Notes under the pieces: generated by a model | What the model was told of the DNA's origin: nothing | Databases searched by the model: none | The model's input: the letters and a program-made list of their open reading frames with translations, nothing else | Shown here: in pieces, positions 56,021-64,000 of the stretch | Layout of the letters: each line of letters opens with the position of its first letter | How positions within the stretch are numbered: position 1 is the stretch's first letter | Source: Prevotella sp. 10(H) | Lineage (GTDB): Bacteria > Bacteroidota > Bacteroidia > Bacteroidales > Dysgonomonadaceae | Direction of reading: 5' to 3' | Assembly: GCF_000711235.1 (NCBI RefSeq) | Contig: NZ_JOMI01000007.1 | Location: forward strand, 832,490 to 896,489 | Length of the DNA stretch: 64,000 nucleotides | Position numbers and translations under genes: made by a program

Positions 56021-56064
56021 GTTACCTCCACAGACGTGATGTCGTGCGGAGGTAACGCTTTTTA
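56021..56064 (+). terminator. Rho-independent terminator of the barrel gene
   Basis: A 9-bp stem (GTTACCTCC with GGAGGTAAC) encloses an 18-base loop with a small inner ACG/CGT pairing and is followed by CTTTTTA. It lies 47 bp past the stop codon. Confidence 0.8.
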
Positions 56065-56083
56065 TGAGATATGATTTTTATTA

Positions 56084-56395
56084 TTAATTGTCTTCGTCAT
56101 CCGGAAACAGATGATTATCTTCTCCCCGTACTTTAACCGTTTGCCACGATGAGTCGGCATCGCTACGTTCAGCTGCCTGTCCTAGATTGAGATTGAGGTT
56201 GTAAAGGCTTTCGTCTATTTCCAATATCTGTTTTACGGAAATGACACAGGCATCGCTTTCTGTTACATCTTCATCGCTAAAGAATTGCCAGTCCCCGTCT
56301 TCATCGTATACAACATAGGTAATCAGGGAATTTCCATCCAATACATATCGGGTGGTTATTATAGGTTTGTTATAAGCTTCGTCTCCAAGTTTCAT
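56084..56395 (-). CDS. Hypothetical protein, 103 residues, acidic
   Basis: The protein is soluble and acidic, with no signal. Its middle, VVYDEDGDWQFFSDEDVTES, followed by SVKQILEIDESLYNLNLNLG, is reminiscent of DUF2185/Imm33-type small immunity proteins, in which a Trp-Phe-Phe-Ser block precedes an Asp-Pro-rich end. The likeness is weak. It lies between a barrel gene and the TIR/deoxyribosyltransferase-like gene, on the opposite strand to both. Confidence 0.6.
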   Translation of the reverse strand: MKLGDEAYNKPIITTRYVLDGNSLITYVVYDEDGDWQFFSDEDVTESDACVISVKQILEIDESLYNLNLNLGQAAERSDADSSWQTVKVRGEDNHLFPDDEDN

Positions 56396-56676
56396 AGTAT
56401 AATGTTTTTATTGTGTTTGTTTAGTGTGTATAATTTATAAATATAGCATGGTTATGAGTTAATACCAAATACGGACTCATAATTTTATGAAAGAAAAGCT
56501 AAAAGCAGGGGAATAGAATAATATATGGATCAGGTCAAAGGTTCGCAATATCTTTTATTGACAACGCGTTCGCGCATGGAGGCTTTGTTGGTGAATGATA
56601 AATATAATTTGTTAAATTGCTGAATTAAAAATAATTACTATTTTTGATAAAATTTAGTTATTCAATATTAATAAAT

Positions 56677-57603
56677 ATGGCAAAAAAAGAGGAAATAAAG
56701 GAAGCACAAGTAGACAAAAATAAGGATGTATCAGAGAATGCATGTTGTAAGAAATGCTTTATTATAACGCCCATTGGAAAAGATAACTCAGATATTCGTC
56801 GACAAGCGGAAGGGTTGCTTACTTCTGTCATAGGTCCAGTCTTGAAAGAATTTGATTATGACCTAGAAGTTGCCCATCGTATAGATAGTCTTGGTTCTAT
56901 TACAAATCAGATAATAGAGCATATATTATATGACCAACTGGCTATTGCAGATTTAACAGGATTGAATCCGAATGTAATGTATGAATTAGCAGTGCGCCAT
57001 GCCACAGGAAAACCTGTTATCTGTTTAGCAGAAGAGGGAACTAATCTTCCTTTTGATGTTATTGGAGAAAGAACAATATTTTATACCAATGATATGAAAG
57101 GTGTAGAGGATTTGAAAAACTCCTTAACAAAAATGATTAAGGTAATTCCTCCTGAAGATAAAGTAATTGATAATCCAATATATAGAGTAGCGAAAGAAAA
57201 GATGATAATAAAGAATTTGGGATTAGATGGTAGTAATTCGCCTGAAAGTGATGCTATTAAATTTATTGTTTCTGAACTTACTAATATGAATAGTAAGATT
57301 GATCGGTTATCTGTATTAGAAAATAAACCTAGTTTTGATGCTCCTTTTATTTCATGTAGAATATTAATTAAGAGACCTGCGGATGTTATTAAGTCTATTG
57401 TAAGTCAATTACATTCTTTTTTATATAAAATGATAAAGAATGGGATTTCTTTTGATGATTCTTCTATTAGTATAAGTATAGAACCTCAATATGTTAATAC
57501 AGTCTTAAATATACTAAAAGAATTTCTAGAAGTAGAATTTGGTTTAAAATTTATATCTCAAAGATATGTAGTTTCAACTCGGATTGAATTAAAATATGAA
57601 TAA
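56677..57603 (+). CDS. Nucleoside 2-deoxyribosyltransferase / TIR-like protein, candidate defence effector
   Basis: The 308-residue protein has an N-terminal alpha/beta domain of about 150 residues opening CFIITPIGKDNSDIRRQAEG. It has the conserved block IADLTGLNPNVMYELAVRH followed by ATGKPVICLAEEG. The Asp-Leu-Thr-Gly-x-Asn-Pro-Asn-Val-x-Tyr-Glu-Leu pattern is the hallmark of this fold, with the Glu as probable catalytic residue. The C-terminal 150 residues do not match anything I know. The gene is visibly poorer in G+C than its neighbours and stands alone, so recent gain is likely. I chose the ATG at 56677, since the 56644 start would add an unrelated hydrophobic stretch. Confidence 0.7.
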   Translation: MAKKEEIKEAQVDKNKDVSENACCKKCFIITPIGKDNSDIRRQAEGLLTSVIGPVLKEFDYDLEVAHRIDSLGSITNQIIEHILYDQLAIADLTGLNPNVMYELAVRHATGKPVICLAEEGTNLPFDVIGERTIFYTNDMKGVEDLKNSLTKMIKVIPPEDKVIDNPIYRVAKEKMIIKNLGLDGSNSPESDAIKFIVSELTNMNSKIDRLSVLENKPSFDAPFISCRILIKRPADVIKSIVSQLHSFLYKMIKNGISFDDSSISISIEPQYVNTVLNILKEFLEVEFGLKFISQRYVVSTRIELKYE

Positions 57604-57610
57604 ACAAAAA

Positions 57611-57636
57611 AATCCCGCTCACTACCGAACGGGATT
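57611..57636 (-). terminator. Rho-independent terminator for the mutB transcript
   Basis: A 7-bp stem (AATCCCG with CGGGATT) with a 12-base loop is followed on the minus strand by a long T run, so it terminates the reverse-strand mutA-mutB transcript. It lies 56 bp past the mutB stop. Confidence 0.75.
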
Positions 57637-57660
57637 CTTCCAATATTATTACTAAGCTAT

Positions 57661-57688
57661 TTATAACTCATAACTTATAACTCATAAT
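57661..57688 (-). repeat. Repeat of the TTATGAGTT family, 3' of mutB
   Basis: Two 14-base units, TTATAACTCATAAC and TTATAACTCATAAT, lie back to back and differ at the last base. In the mutB sense they read ATTATGAGTTATAAGTTATGAGTTATAA and start 4 bases past the stop codon. The same words form the hairpin after fabD. Confidence 0.7.
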
Positions 57689-57691
57689 TAC

Positions 57692-59839
57692 TTAATCAGC
57701 CAGCAATATCTCCATCATCTGCACCGCAGCCTTAGTTACCGAAGTACCCGGGCCGAAAATGGCAGCCACACCCGCTTTGTACAGGAAGTCATAGTCCTGA
57801 GCAGGGATTACACCACCGGCAATCACAATGATGTCTTCACGTCCAAGTTTTTTCAGTTCTGCTATTACCTGAGGCACAAGAGTCTTGTGTCCTGCGGCAA
57901 GAGAAGATACTCCTAGTACGTTCACATCGTTTTCTACCGCCTGCCGGGCAGCTTCTTCCGGAGTCTGGAACAATGGTCCCATATCCACGTCGAATCCGCA
58001 GTCGGCATAACCTGTCGCTACTACTTTTGCACCACGATCGTGTCCGTCCTGACCCATTTTTGCGATCATAATACGTGGTTGACGACCTTCTTTTTTCGCA
58101 AATTCTTCCACAAGCCTTTGGGCTTCATGGAAAGTAGGGTCTTTTTTACTTTCTGATGAATACACGCCTGATATTGTTCTGATTACAGCCTTATAACGTC
58201 CTACTATTTCTTCGCATGCATCGGAGATTTCTCCCAATGTTGCGCGCACACGTGCAGCCTCAACCGCAAGTTCCAGCAGGTTTCCTTTCTTAGTTCTCAC
58301 ACATTCGGTGATAGCTTCCAGTGCTTTTTTTACAGCAGCATTGTCACGTTTCGATTTCAGATCGTTCAAACGCTCGATTTGCTGACGGCGTACTTCTGTG
58401 TTATCCACATCGAGAATATCGATAGGATCTTCTTTCTCGAGACGGTATTTGTTGATACCGACTATAGTCTGAGTACCCGAGTCGATTCTAGCCTGAGTAC
58501 GTGCAGCTGCCTCTTCGATACGCATCTTAGGAAGACCTGTTTCAATAGCCTTAGCCATACCGCCGAGTTTCTGTACTTCTTGGATCAGATCCCATGCTTT
58601 GTGTACAAGCTCATTTGTAAGTGTTTCCACATAATAAGAACCGGCCCATGGGTCGATTTCTTTGGTAATATATGTTTCTTCCTGAATGTATATCTGAGTA
58701 TTACGTGCGATGCGGGCAGAGAAGTCGGTAGGCAGTGCAATCGCCTCATCCAGTGCATTTGTATGCAGTGATTGAGTGTGTCCCAGTGCTGAAGCCATAG
58801 CCTCTATACAAGTACGGCCAACATTATTGAACGGGTCTTGCTCTGTAAGCGACCAACCAGATGTCTGTGAGTGAGTACGCAGTGCAAGCGATTTCGGGTT
58901 CTTGGCACCAAAGCTCTTCACAATCTTAGCCCATAACAGACGTCCGGCACGCATCTTAGCAATCTCCATAAAGTGATTCATACCGATGGCCCAGAAGAAC
59001 GACAGGCGTGGTGCGAAAGCGTCTACATCGATACCTGCCTCAATACCCGCTTTCAGGTATTCCATACCGTCGGCAAGGGTGTAAGCCAACTCGATATCCG
59101 CTGTTGCTCCGGCTTCCTGCATGTGATAACCCGAGATAGAGATAGAGTTGAACTTAGGCATCTTCTGAGATGTATATTCGAAGATATCAGCGATAATCTT
59201 CATAGAGAATTCAGGTGGATATATATATGTATTACGCACCATGAATTCTTTCAGAATATCATTCTGGATTGTTCCGGCCATTTCTTCCAGTTTGGCGCCT
59301 TGTTCTAACCCTGCGTTGATATAGAATGCAAGCACGGGAAGTACGGCACCGTTCATTGTCATAGATACTGACATCTGATTCAAGGGAATACCTTCGAACA
59401 ATACTTTCATATCCTCAACCGAGCAAATAGATACCCCTGCTTTACCTACGTCGCCCACTACACGAGGGTGGTCAGCATCGTATCCACGGTGCGTGGCAAG
59501 GTCAAATGCTACGGAAAGTCCTTTCTGTCCCGATGCAAGATTACGACGATAGAATGCGTTAGATTCCGAAGCAGTTGAGAACCCTGCATACTGGCGGATT
59601 GTCCACGGACGCATTGCGTACATACCTGAGTATGGTCCGCGTAGGAATGGAGGAATACCAGACGCGTAGTTCAGGTGTTCCATGCCTTCGAGGTCTTCTT
59701 TTGTATAGACAGGCTTAACGGGAATCAATTCAGGAGTCATCCAGTTAGCCTCTATACCATTATCAGCAGCCCATTTTGTAGCGTCAGTCGCTGCAAAACC
59801 TGCTTTGTTAATGTCTATATTTTTAAAATTTGGTTTCAT
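57692..59839 (-). CDS. mutB: Methylmalonyl-CoA mutase, large (catalytic) subunit
   Basis: The 715-residue subunit has the N-terminal TIM-barrel domain that binds acyl-CoA ([38 protein letters not shown]) and a C-terminal cobalamin domain with [12 protein letters not shown], where the His of DxHxxG is the cobalt ligand, and [11 protein letters not shown]. With MutA it converts succinyl-CoA to methylmalonyl-CoA in the propionate pathway. Its start is 78 bp after the mutA stop. A repeat and a terminator follow its stop codon. Confidence 0.97.
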   Translation of the reverse strand: MKPNFKNIDINKAGFAATDATKWAADNGIEANWMTPELIPVKPVYTKEDLEGMEHLNYASGIPPFLRGPYSGMYAMRPWTIRQYAGFSTASESNAFYRRNLASGQKGLSVAFDLATHRGYDADHPRVVGDVGKAGVSICSVEDMKVLFEGIPLNQMSVSMTMNGAVLPVLAFYINAGLEQGAKLEEMAGTIQNDILKEFMVRNTYIYPPEFSMKIIADIFEYTSQKMPKFNSISISGYHMQEAGATADIELAYTLADGMEYLKAGIEAGIDVDAFAPRLSFFWAIGMNHFMEIAKMRAGRLLWAKIVKSFGAKNPKSLALRTHSQTSGWSLTEQDPFNNVGRTCIEAMASALGHTQSLHTNALDEAIALPTDFSARIARNTQIYIQEETYITKEIDPWAGSYYVETLTNELVHKAWDLIQEVQKLGGMAKAIETGLPKMRIEEAAARTQARIDSGTQTIVGINKYRLEKEDPIDILDVDNTEVRRQQIERLNDLKSKRDNAAVKKALEAITECVRTKKGNLLELAVEAARVRATLGEISDACEEIVGRYKAVIRTISGVYSSESKKDPTFHEAQRLVEEFAKKEGRQPRIMIAKMGQDGHDRGAKVVATGYADCGFDVDMGPLFQTPEEAARQAVENDVNVLGVSSLAAGHKTLVPQVIAELKKLGREDIIVIAGGVIPAQDYDFLYKAGVAAIFGPGTSVTKAAVQMMEILLAD

Positions 59840-59853
59840 ATTTTTTTAAGCTT

Positions 59854-59917
59854 TTAGCTATTAGCCCTTAGCTGTTAGCCTTGAATTTGCTAATTTGCTA
59901 ATTGAATAATTTCCGAA
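59854..59917 (-). repeat. Repeats between mutA and mutB
   Basis: Two 13-base units, TTAGCTATTAGCC and TTAGCTGTTAGCC (59854-59866 and 59868-59880), are followed by an 8-base unit AATTTGCT repeated twice plus AATT (59884-59903), and then TTCCGAA at 59911-59917, which abuts the mutA stop codon. In the mutA sense these read as ATTAGCAAATT words. Confidence 0.75.
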
Positions 59918-61804
59918 TTAGTTTATACCCAGTTTAGCATTGAACATCCTTAGCGTTTCCAATACATTGCTCTTCACATTTACGAAGTGCTCTATACCTT
60001 GTGCTTTTAGTTCTTCCATACAAGCAGGAGCCCCTGCTACCACGAATTGTTCTTTGCCTTCTATCAGCTTGTAAGCTTCAGGGGCAAGTGTTGCATATTC
60101 ATCGTCGCTCGAACAAAGAACGATAATGTCGGCATTCTTTTCGCGTGCGGCTTTTACTCCGGCTTCAACAGTTTCGAAACCTAAGTTGTCGATAATCTTG
60201 TAACCTGCACAAGCGAAGAAGTTACTGGAGAACTGAGCACGTGCAAGACGCATACCCAGATTTCCGATAGTAAGCATGAATACGGTAGGCGCGCCATGTG
60301 TTTCAGTAGCTAAACGCATTTCTTCAAATGCTGTACCTAAGCGGTCGGTAGGAAGCGGCATATAAGGCGCATCTTTTCCACAGCCACATCCGCAAGCCTC
60401 TTTCTCTACGATTTTGCTGCTTGCTTTTTCAGTAAAGTTAGGGAACTGGTTAGTACCTAATAGTATTTCGCGGCGGGTCGCCAATGCTTTAAATCTGTTG
60501 TCGGCTGATGCTTTTACAGCTGTCTGTATAATGTTAGCCTTCAGTGCTTCGTAGAAACCTTTTTCGTCTGTTTCAAGAAACAGTTTCCATGCCTGTTCGG
60601 CGATAGACTTAGTCAGGTTTTCAATATAATATGAACCCGAAGACGGATCTGTAATCTTATCGAAGTGACATTCTTCTTTCAACAGCAATTGCTGGTTACG
60701 TGCAATACGTTCCGAGAAATCGTCCGGAGTTTTGTATGTTTCGTCGAACGGACGTACTGTAAGTGAATTGATTCCCGCAATAGTTGCCGACATAGCTTCA
60801 GTCTGTGTGCGCAGTAAATTTACATGAGCATCGTATACAGTCTTGTTGAAAGTAGATGTCTGCGCATGGGCATATATTTTAGCAGCGCAACGGCATGTTC
60901 CGTCTCCCGCTTTGTTTGGGCATTCATGATTGCAGGTAGGTTTATAGGCATCTACTATTTCAGCCCACAACCAGCGTGCAGCACGGAATTTGGCAATTTC
61001 CATAAAGTAATTGCCGCCGATTCCGAAGTTGAACTTGATTTTTTTAGCAACAAGTGTAGCATCCAAACCTGTTTCTACAAGTGCGCTTAATATCTGGTTT
61101 CCGTTAGCTAATGCATAGCCCAGTTCCTGATAGATGTATGCTCCACCATCGCTAGTCGTGTGTGCATTTACAGCCAATACGCGGAAGCGTGGAAGCGGTG
61201 CGGCAGCTTTTACTATTTCGGCGGCTTTTTCTACCCATCCTTCTGCATCACGGCCTTTCTTCAAAAGTGGCTTGAAAGGGTCGTAGTTTACCGAACCAAA
61301 GCATTGCATAATGTCGGCACCCGTTCCCTTGATATATTCGACCAATATTTTGGTCAGTTCGAGAGACTTACGATAGCATGTGCTGAAATTGAGTTCCACA
61401 GCTTCGGGATGAATGCCGTTAAGTAATGTTTTGATGTTTTCGGCACTTACATCATCTCCGTCGATATTGAAACCAAGCGATGTAATACCTTTATTCAGAA
61501 TATCGAGGGCTTTGGCATTTGCAGCCTTGAAGTCGTTTACACAGATATCCTGACGTGTGTACCAGTCGTTATCTTTCTTGGTACCGCGTACATAAGGAAA
61601 TTCGCCCGGCAGGGAAGCAGTTGCAGCCATACCTTCGGTGTTTTCACTTCTGTAGAAAGGGTTTACTTTAAACCCTTCGTTTGTTCTCCAAACGAGTTTT
61701 TTCTCAAAGTCGGCCCCTTTCAGGTCAGCCGTAATCTTAGCCATCCACTCATCGGTCGAAATCGGTGGAAAGTCTGAGAAAAGCTTTTCTTTTTGATTAG
61801 CCAT
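59918..61804 (-). CDS. mutA: Methylmalonyl-CoA mutase, small subunit
   Basis: The 628-residue subunit is homologous to the large one but lacks the DxHxxG cobalt-binding motif, as usual for the non-catalytic subunit. It keeps the barrel-domain blocks NYFMEIAKFRAARWLW and GSYYIENLT. Two Cys clusters are present in loops: CNHECP with GTCRCAAK at about residues 291-307, and ACGCGCGK near residue 470. They may bind a metal, though this is inference. It leads the mutA-mutB operon and is preceded by a TAnnTTTG box 143 bp upstream. Confidence 0.96.
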   Translation of the reverse strand: MANQKEKLFSDFPPISTDEWMAKITADLKGADFEKKLVWRTNEGFKVNPFYRSENTEGMAATASLPGEFPYVRGTKKDNDWYTRQDICVNDFKAANAKALDILNKGITSLGFNIDGDDVSAENIKTLLNGIHPEAVELNFSTCYRKSLELTKILVEYIKGTGADIMQCFGSVNYDPFKPLLKKGRDAEGWVEKAAEIVKAAAPLPRFRVLAVNAHTTSDGGAYIYQELGYALANGNQILSALVETGLDATLVAKKIKFNFGIGGNYFMEIAKFRAARWLWAEIVDAYKPTCNHECPNKAGDGTCRCAAKIYAHAQTSTFNKTVYDAHVNLLRTQTEAMSATIAGINSLTVRPFDETYKTPDDFSERIARNQQLLLKEECHFDKITDPSSGSYYIENLTKSIAEQAWKLFLETDEKGFYEALKANIIQTAVKASADNRFKALATRREILLGTNQFPNFTEKASSKIVEKEACGCGCGKDAPYMPLPTDRLGTAFEEMRLATETHGAPTVFMLTIGNLGMRLARAQFSSNFFACAGYKIIDNLGFETVEAGVKAAREKNADIIVLCSSDDEYATLAPEAYKLIEGKEQFVVAGAPACMEELKAQGIEHFVNVKSNVLETLRMFNAKLGIN

Positions 61805-61947
61805 GATTAATTTTTATTGTTTAATGTATATAGGTTTTATTATATAATGCTGTTTTTTAGCTGATTATGTGATCTTTATCTATATCTGCATAAATGCTAT
61901 TTATAAGTGCTTATACTCAAATAGTTATACTTTTTGAAATTGCAGTA

Positions 61948-61955
61948 CAAAAGTA
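61948..61955 (-). promoter_or_regulatory. Predicted mutA -7 box (TACTTTTG)
   Basis: On the minus strand TACTTTTG matches TAnnTTTG. It would give a leader of about 135 bases before the mutA ATG. Confidence 0.5.
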
Positions 61956-62117
61956 AGTCATTTAGTTTGCTTAGTAAAGTTTTAAAGGCTAAATTTTTGT
62001 GCTTTTAGAATGATAATTTGTTAATTGGGATATTGTGTATGTTAATATGTAATATCAAATGATCAGATGTTAATAAGATGAAGGGAATATGTATTTCTTT
62101 AAGTTATTATTTATAAC

Positions 62118-62154
62118 AAGAGAGATACTGTAAAAATATTACAGTATCTCTCTT
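62118..62154 (-). terminator. Rho-independent terminator of the winged-helix gene
   Basis: A 16-bp perfect stem (AAGAGAGATACTGTAA with TTACAGTATCTCTCTT) and a 5-base loop, the longest perfect stem in the window, lies 33 bp past the stop codon of the winged-helix gene. Confidence 0.85.
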
Positions 62155-62186
62155 TCAGGTCTGAAATAAAGTTGGATTCTTAGGTA

Positions 62187-62411
62187 TTAATAGAATGTTT
62201 CAGGATATATATTTCTTAGTTCTATATATAAGGCCCCATTTCTGTCAACAACTTGTACCTTATTTTCTCTGGATAACCATCCAACTGCAAGGAGTATTAA
62301 TGAATCTTTGTAGTGGGTATGATCTCCGATTTGTCTTACCGAAAGACTTCCTTTACTAGAGAGGAGTTGCCATATGTCACCGGCTTTAACTCCGATCGCA
62401 TTATCAATCAT
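62187..62411 (-). CDS. Small winged-helix-turn-helix protein (DUF2582-like)
   Basis: The 74-residue protein is almost all one winged helix: GDIWQLLSSKGSLSVRQIG, the recognition helix YKDSLILLAVGWLSRENKV, and a wing strand VQVVDRNGALYIEL. This matches the DUF2582 group (PF10771), found in many Bacteroidetes as a free-standing DNA-binding protein. Targets are not known. It points away from the terminase gene and ends before a strong terminator. Confidence 0.85.
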   Translation of the reverse strand: MIDNAIGVKAGDIWQLLSSKGSLSVRQIGDHTHYKDSLILLAVGWLSRENKVQVVDRNGALYIELRNIYPETFY

Positions 62412-62777
62412 AGCAATAAACTTTTAGATTAAAAATGTCTTTGTCAAAAAAACTATATAGAATGTTCCGGATATATTATATCCATCGAGGGCATTGTACA
62501 ATAAAAGAGTTAAAAAATATCACAGGAATTGCATCAACTAATTTCCTTCATACGATAAAGATAATAACATTTTTCGTTTAAGAAAGAAAATTAACAAAAA
62601 TATTTCACAAAAACATGTTTTCCAGCTTAAAGTAGGCGATTTTTTCATTTATGATTTTATTTTCTTAAAATTTCCCATATATGCAATTCTTTAATAAAAA
62701 GGATGGGAATAATATTATTTTTTTCTTCAATAAAATCCGAAAACTTTATCTATACCATAAAAACAAATTTTAGTCAT
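62412..62777. other. Gene-free spacer between divergent genes
   Basis: The stretch between the winged-helix gene and the terminase gene is A/T-rich, with several T and A runs. I see no clear TAnnTTTG box with a -33 partner for either gene and no coding frame with support. Confidence 0.45.
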
Positions 62778-63953
62778 ATGAAAACAACATCAGTATTCAG
62801 GCGCAACCTCGAAGTTATTAATCAGAGAATGCGCTATATTGTAAATAAGGGCTCTACTCGTTCGTCCAAAACTTATAGTATTCTGCAACTATTGCATACT
62901 ATAGCCGTGGAATCTGAAACTCCGAGAACTATATCTGTTGTTTCCGAATCGATGCCTCATCTGAAACGGGGATGCATACGTGATTTTATGGATATGCTGC
63001 AATGCGAAGAGATGTGGATTCAGAAAAACTGGAATGCAACGGATAAGATTTATAAGGTGAATAATTCTATTATAGAATTCTTTTCGGCTGATAATCCGGG
63101 CAAAGTACATGGCCCGTCGCGTGATATACTATATATAAATGAGTGCATCAACATAGATTATGAAGTATACCGACAACTGGCAATCCGCACTACAGAATAT
63201 ATTATCCTCGACTGCAATCCCTGCTTCGAATTCTGGCTCGATGAGAAGGTGCTTGTTTTGCCCGAAGCTAAACTTATACATTCTACTTACCGCGACAACG
63301 AATTCCTATCCAGTGCGCAGGTAAGGGAGATAGAATCGAACCGCAACGATGAAGACTGGTGGCGGGTATACGGCGAAGGACTGACAGGTACGCGACAGGG
63401 TGTAATTGTTCGCAACTGGGATATAGTGACTTCTCTGCCCGAAACTTATAAGAAACGCTGGATTGGTATCGACTTTGGTTTCACGAACGACCCGACGGCA
63501 ATTGTGGATATCCGTCTTGCCGAGGGTGAATTGTGGATAGATGAAATATTATATGCTAAAGGTTACGACAATCTCATGATAGCCGCCCACCTGAAGAATT
63601 CAGGTATTTCACGGAATATCCCGATTATAGCCGATAGCGCCGAGCCAAAAAGTATCCGCGAGATACAGGCAAAAGGCTGGAAAGTGGAGCCTGCGCAGAA
63701 AGGAAAAGACAGTATCGGTACGGGGATTTCGATATTGAATCGCTACCGGAAGCATGTCACGCGGCGTAGTGCTAATATAATCAATGAGTATCGTAATTAC
63801 CATTGGAGAATGGACGACTTGGGCAATGTGACGAATACACCTGTCGACAAATTTAATCATGCTATCGATGCGCAACGCTATGTGTGCCTGAATAAGCTGA
63901 TGGAGAAAAGTGAGGGGATGAATTATTCAATAATAAAAGGAAAAATTAATTAA
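62778..63953 (+). CDS. Phage-type terminase large subunit (PBSX/Terminase_3-like)
   Basis: The 391-residue protein packages DNA into phage heads. It has a Walker A-like loop GSTRSSKTYSI (Gly-x4-Ser-Lys-Thr), the Walker B strand with catalytic Glu in ILYINECIN, motif III in YIILDCNP, and the RNase H-type nuclease acids in WIGIDFGFTNDPTAIVDI, ADSAEPKSI and NHAIDAQRY. I start at the ATG at 62778, but 62703 is possible. No portal or capsid gene is visible before the window ends, and the neighbour upstream is a housekeeping-type winged helix, so it may be the first gene of a prophage or an orphan. Confidence 0.85.
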   Translation: MKTTSVFRRNLEVINQRMRYIVNKGSTRSSKTYSILQLLHTIAVESETPRTISVVSESMPHLKRGCIRDFMDMLQCEEMWIQKNWNATDKIYKVNNSIIEFFSADNPGKVHGPSRDILYINECINIDYEVYRQLAIRTTEYIILDCNPCFEFWLDEKVLVLPEAKLIHSTYRDNEFLSSAQVREIESNRNDEDWWRVYGEGLTGTRQGVIVRNWDIVTSLPETYKKRWIGIDFGFTNDPTAIVDIRLAEGELWIDEILYAKGYDNLMIAAHLKNSGISRNIPIIADSAEPKSIREIQAKGWKVEPAQKGKDSIGTGISILNRYRKHVTRRSANIINEYRNYHWRMDDLGNVTNTPVDKFNHAIDAQRYVCLNKLMEKSEGMNYSIIKGKIN

Positions 63954-64000
63954 TCGATCAGCAAATTCGAAAAACAGCAAATGTTATTCATTTTTGAATT
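63954..64000 (+). repeat. Copy of the ATTAGCAAATT-family element, 3' of the terminase gene (truncated)
   Basis: Seven bases past the terminase stop codon the sequence GCAAATTCGAAAAACAGCAAAT (positions 63961-63982 span) matches the 38069-38090 arm at 19 of 22 positions. The window ends before any complementary arm could be seen. Confidence 0.5.

Larger units (their letters stand above)
61805..62186. other. Gene-free spacer with a promoter and a terminator
   Basis: The spacer holds the mutA -7 box and the terminator at 62118-62154, and nothing else that I can support. The stretch between 62000 and 62110 is A/T-rich with no visible feature. Confidence 0.5.

Noticed and set aside
56525..56623. 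A 32-codon frame upstream of the TIR-like gene.
   Set aside because: No ribosome-binding site, promoter or recognisable residues; compatible with chance.

Overview
The window looks like a chromosome segment of a low-GC member of the Bacteroidales, probably close to Dysgonomonas or its relatives (family Dysgonomonadaceae). This is inferred from gene content and signals, not from a search. Supporting signs are the Bacteroidetes-type -7 box TAnnTTTG upstream of many starts, the general lack of strong Shine-Dalgarno sites, a fused SecDF, an eukaryote-like IleRS, a GldB-type lipoprotein, a DUF4296 lipoprotein next to lspA, split methylmalonyl-CoA mutase subunits, and TonB-dependent-receptor-like barrels. 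No tRNA, rRNA, CRISPR array or insertion sequence was found.

Layout. 1-13.6 kb: end of an LPS permease gene, a KdsC-type phosphatase, a small reverse-strand cluster (DUF2520, membrane protein, nitroreductase), an initiating sugar-phosphate transferase, topA, an orphan protein, a TonB-receptor-like barrel, an isochorismatase-family hydrolase and a two-component system. 13.8-19.6 kb: ileS, a DksA/TraR-like protein, lspA and a DUF4296 lipoprotein. 19.6-27.1 kb: a surface-glycan region of six glycosyltransferases and a WaaP-type sugar kinase, in two convergent operons whose last genes overlap by 4 bp. 27.1-36.4 kb: prfC, rfbD, fabD, two tandem thioredoxin-fold paralogues, a pseudouridine synthase and an XRE-cupin regulator. 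36.4-45.6 kb: an acyl-CoA synthetase, secDF, dnaB, gldB and tsaD. 45.6-51 kb: an accessory-looking block with a hairpin-rich spacer, DUF1062, an M48 protease, two secreted proteins made of exact 20-residue repeats, and a secreted protein with a caspase-like His/Cys arrangement. 51-56 kb: cinA, an SRPBCC protein, yidD-rnpA and a second TonB-receptor-like barrel. 56-57.6 kb: two small orphans, one a nucleoside-deoxyribosyltransferase/TIR-like candidate defence effector. 57.7-61.8 kb: mutA-mutB. 62-64 kb: a winged-helix protein and a phage-type terminase large subunit at the edge.

How the genes work together. The envelope theme is strong: LptF/G-type permease, KdsC, sugar-phosphate transferase, glycosyltransferases, the WaaP-like kinase and RfbD all serve lipopolysaccharide or surface glycan synthesis; LspA, SecDF and YidD serve protein export; the two barrels serve uptake. 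MutA/MutB form the succinate-propionate branch typical of fermentative Bacteroidales.

The most notable observations are: (1) the IleRS active site carries Gly-Ile-His-His where the class I HxGH signature should be, the swapped form linked to extreme mupirocin resistance; (2) a neighbouring pair of secreted 20-residue-repeat proteins beside a caspase-like protein, not assignable to any system I know; (3) two families of short A/T-rich repeat words that start immediately after stop codons; (4) a spacer at 45.7-46.0 kb with four hairpins in a row; (5) a G8 tract inside a TonB-receptor-like gene.
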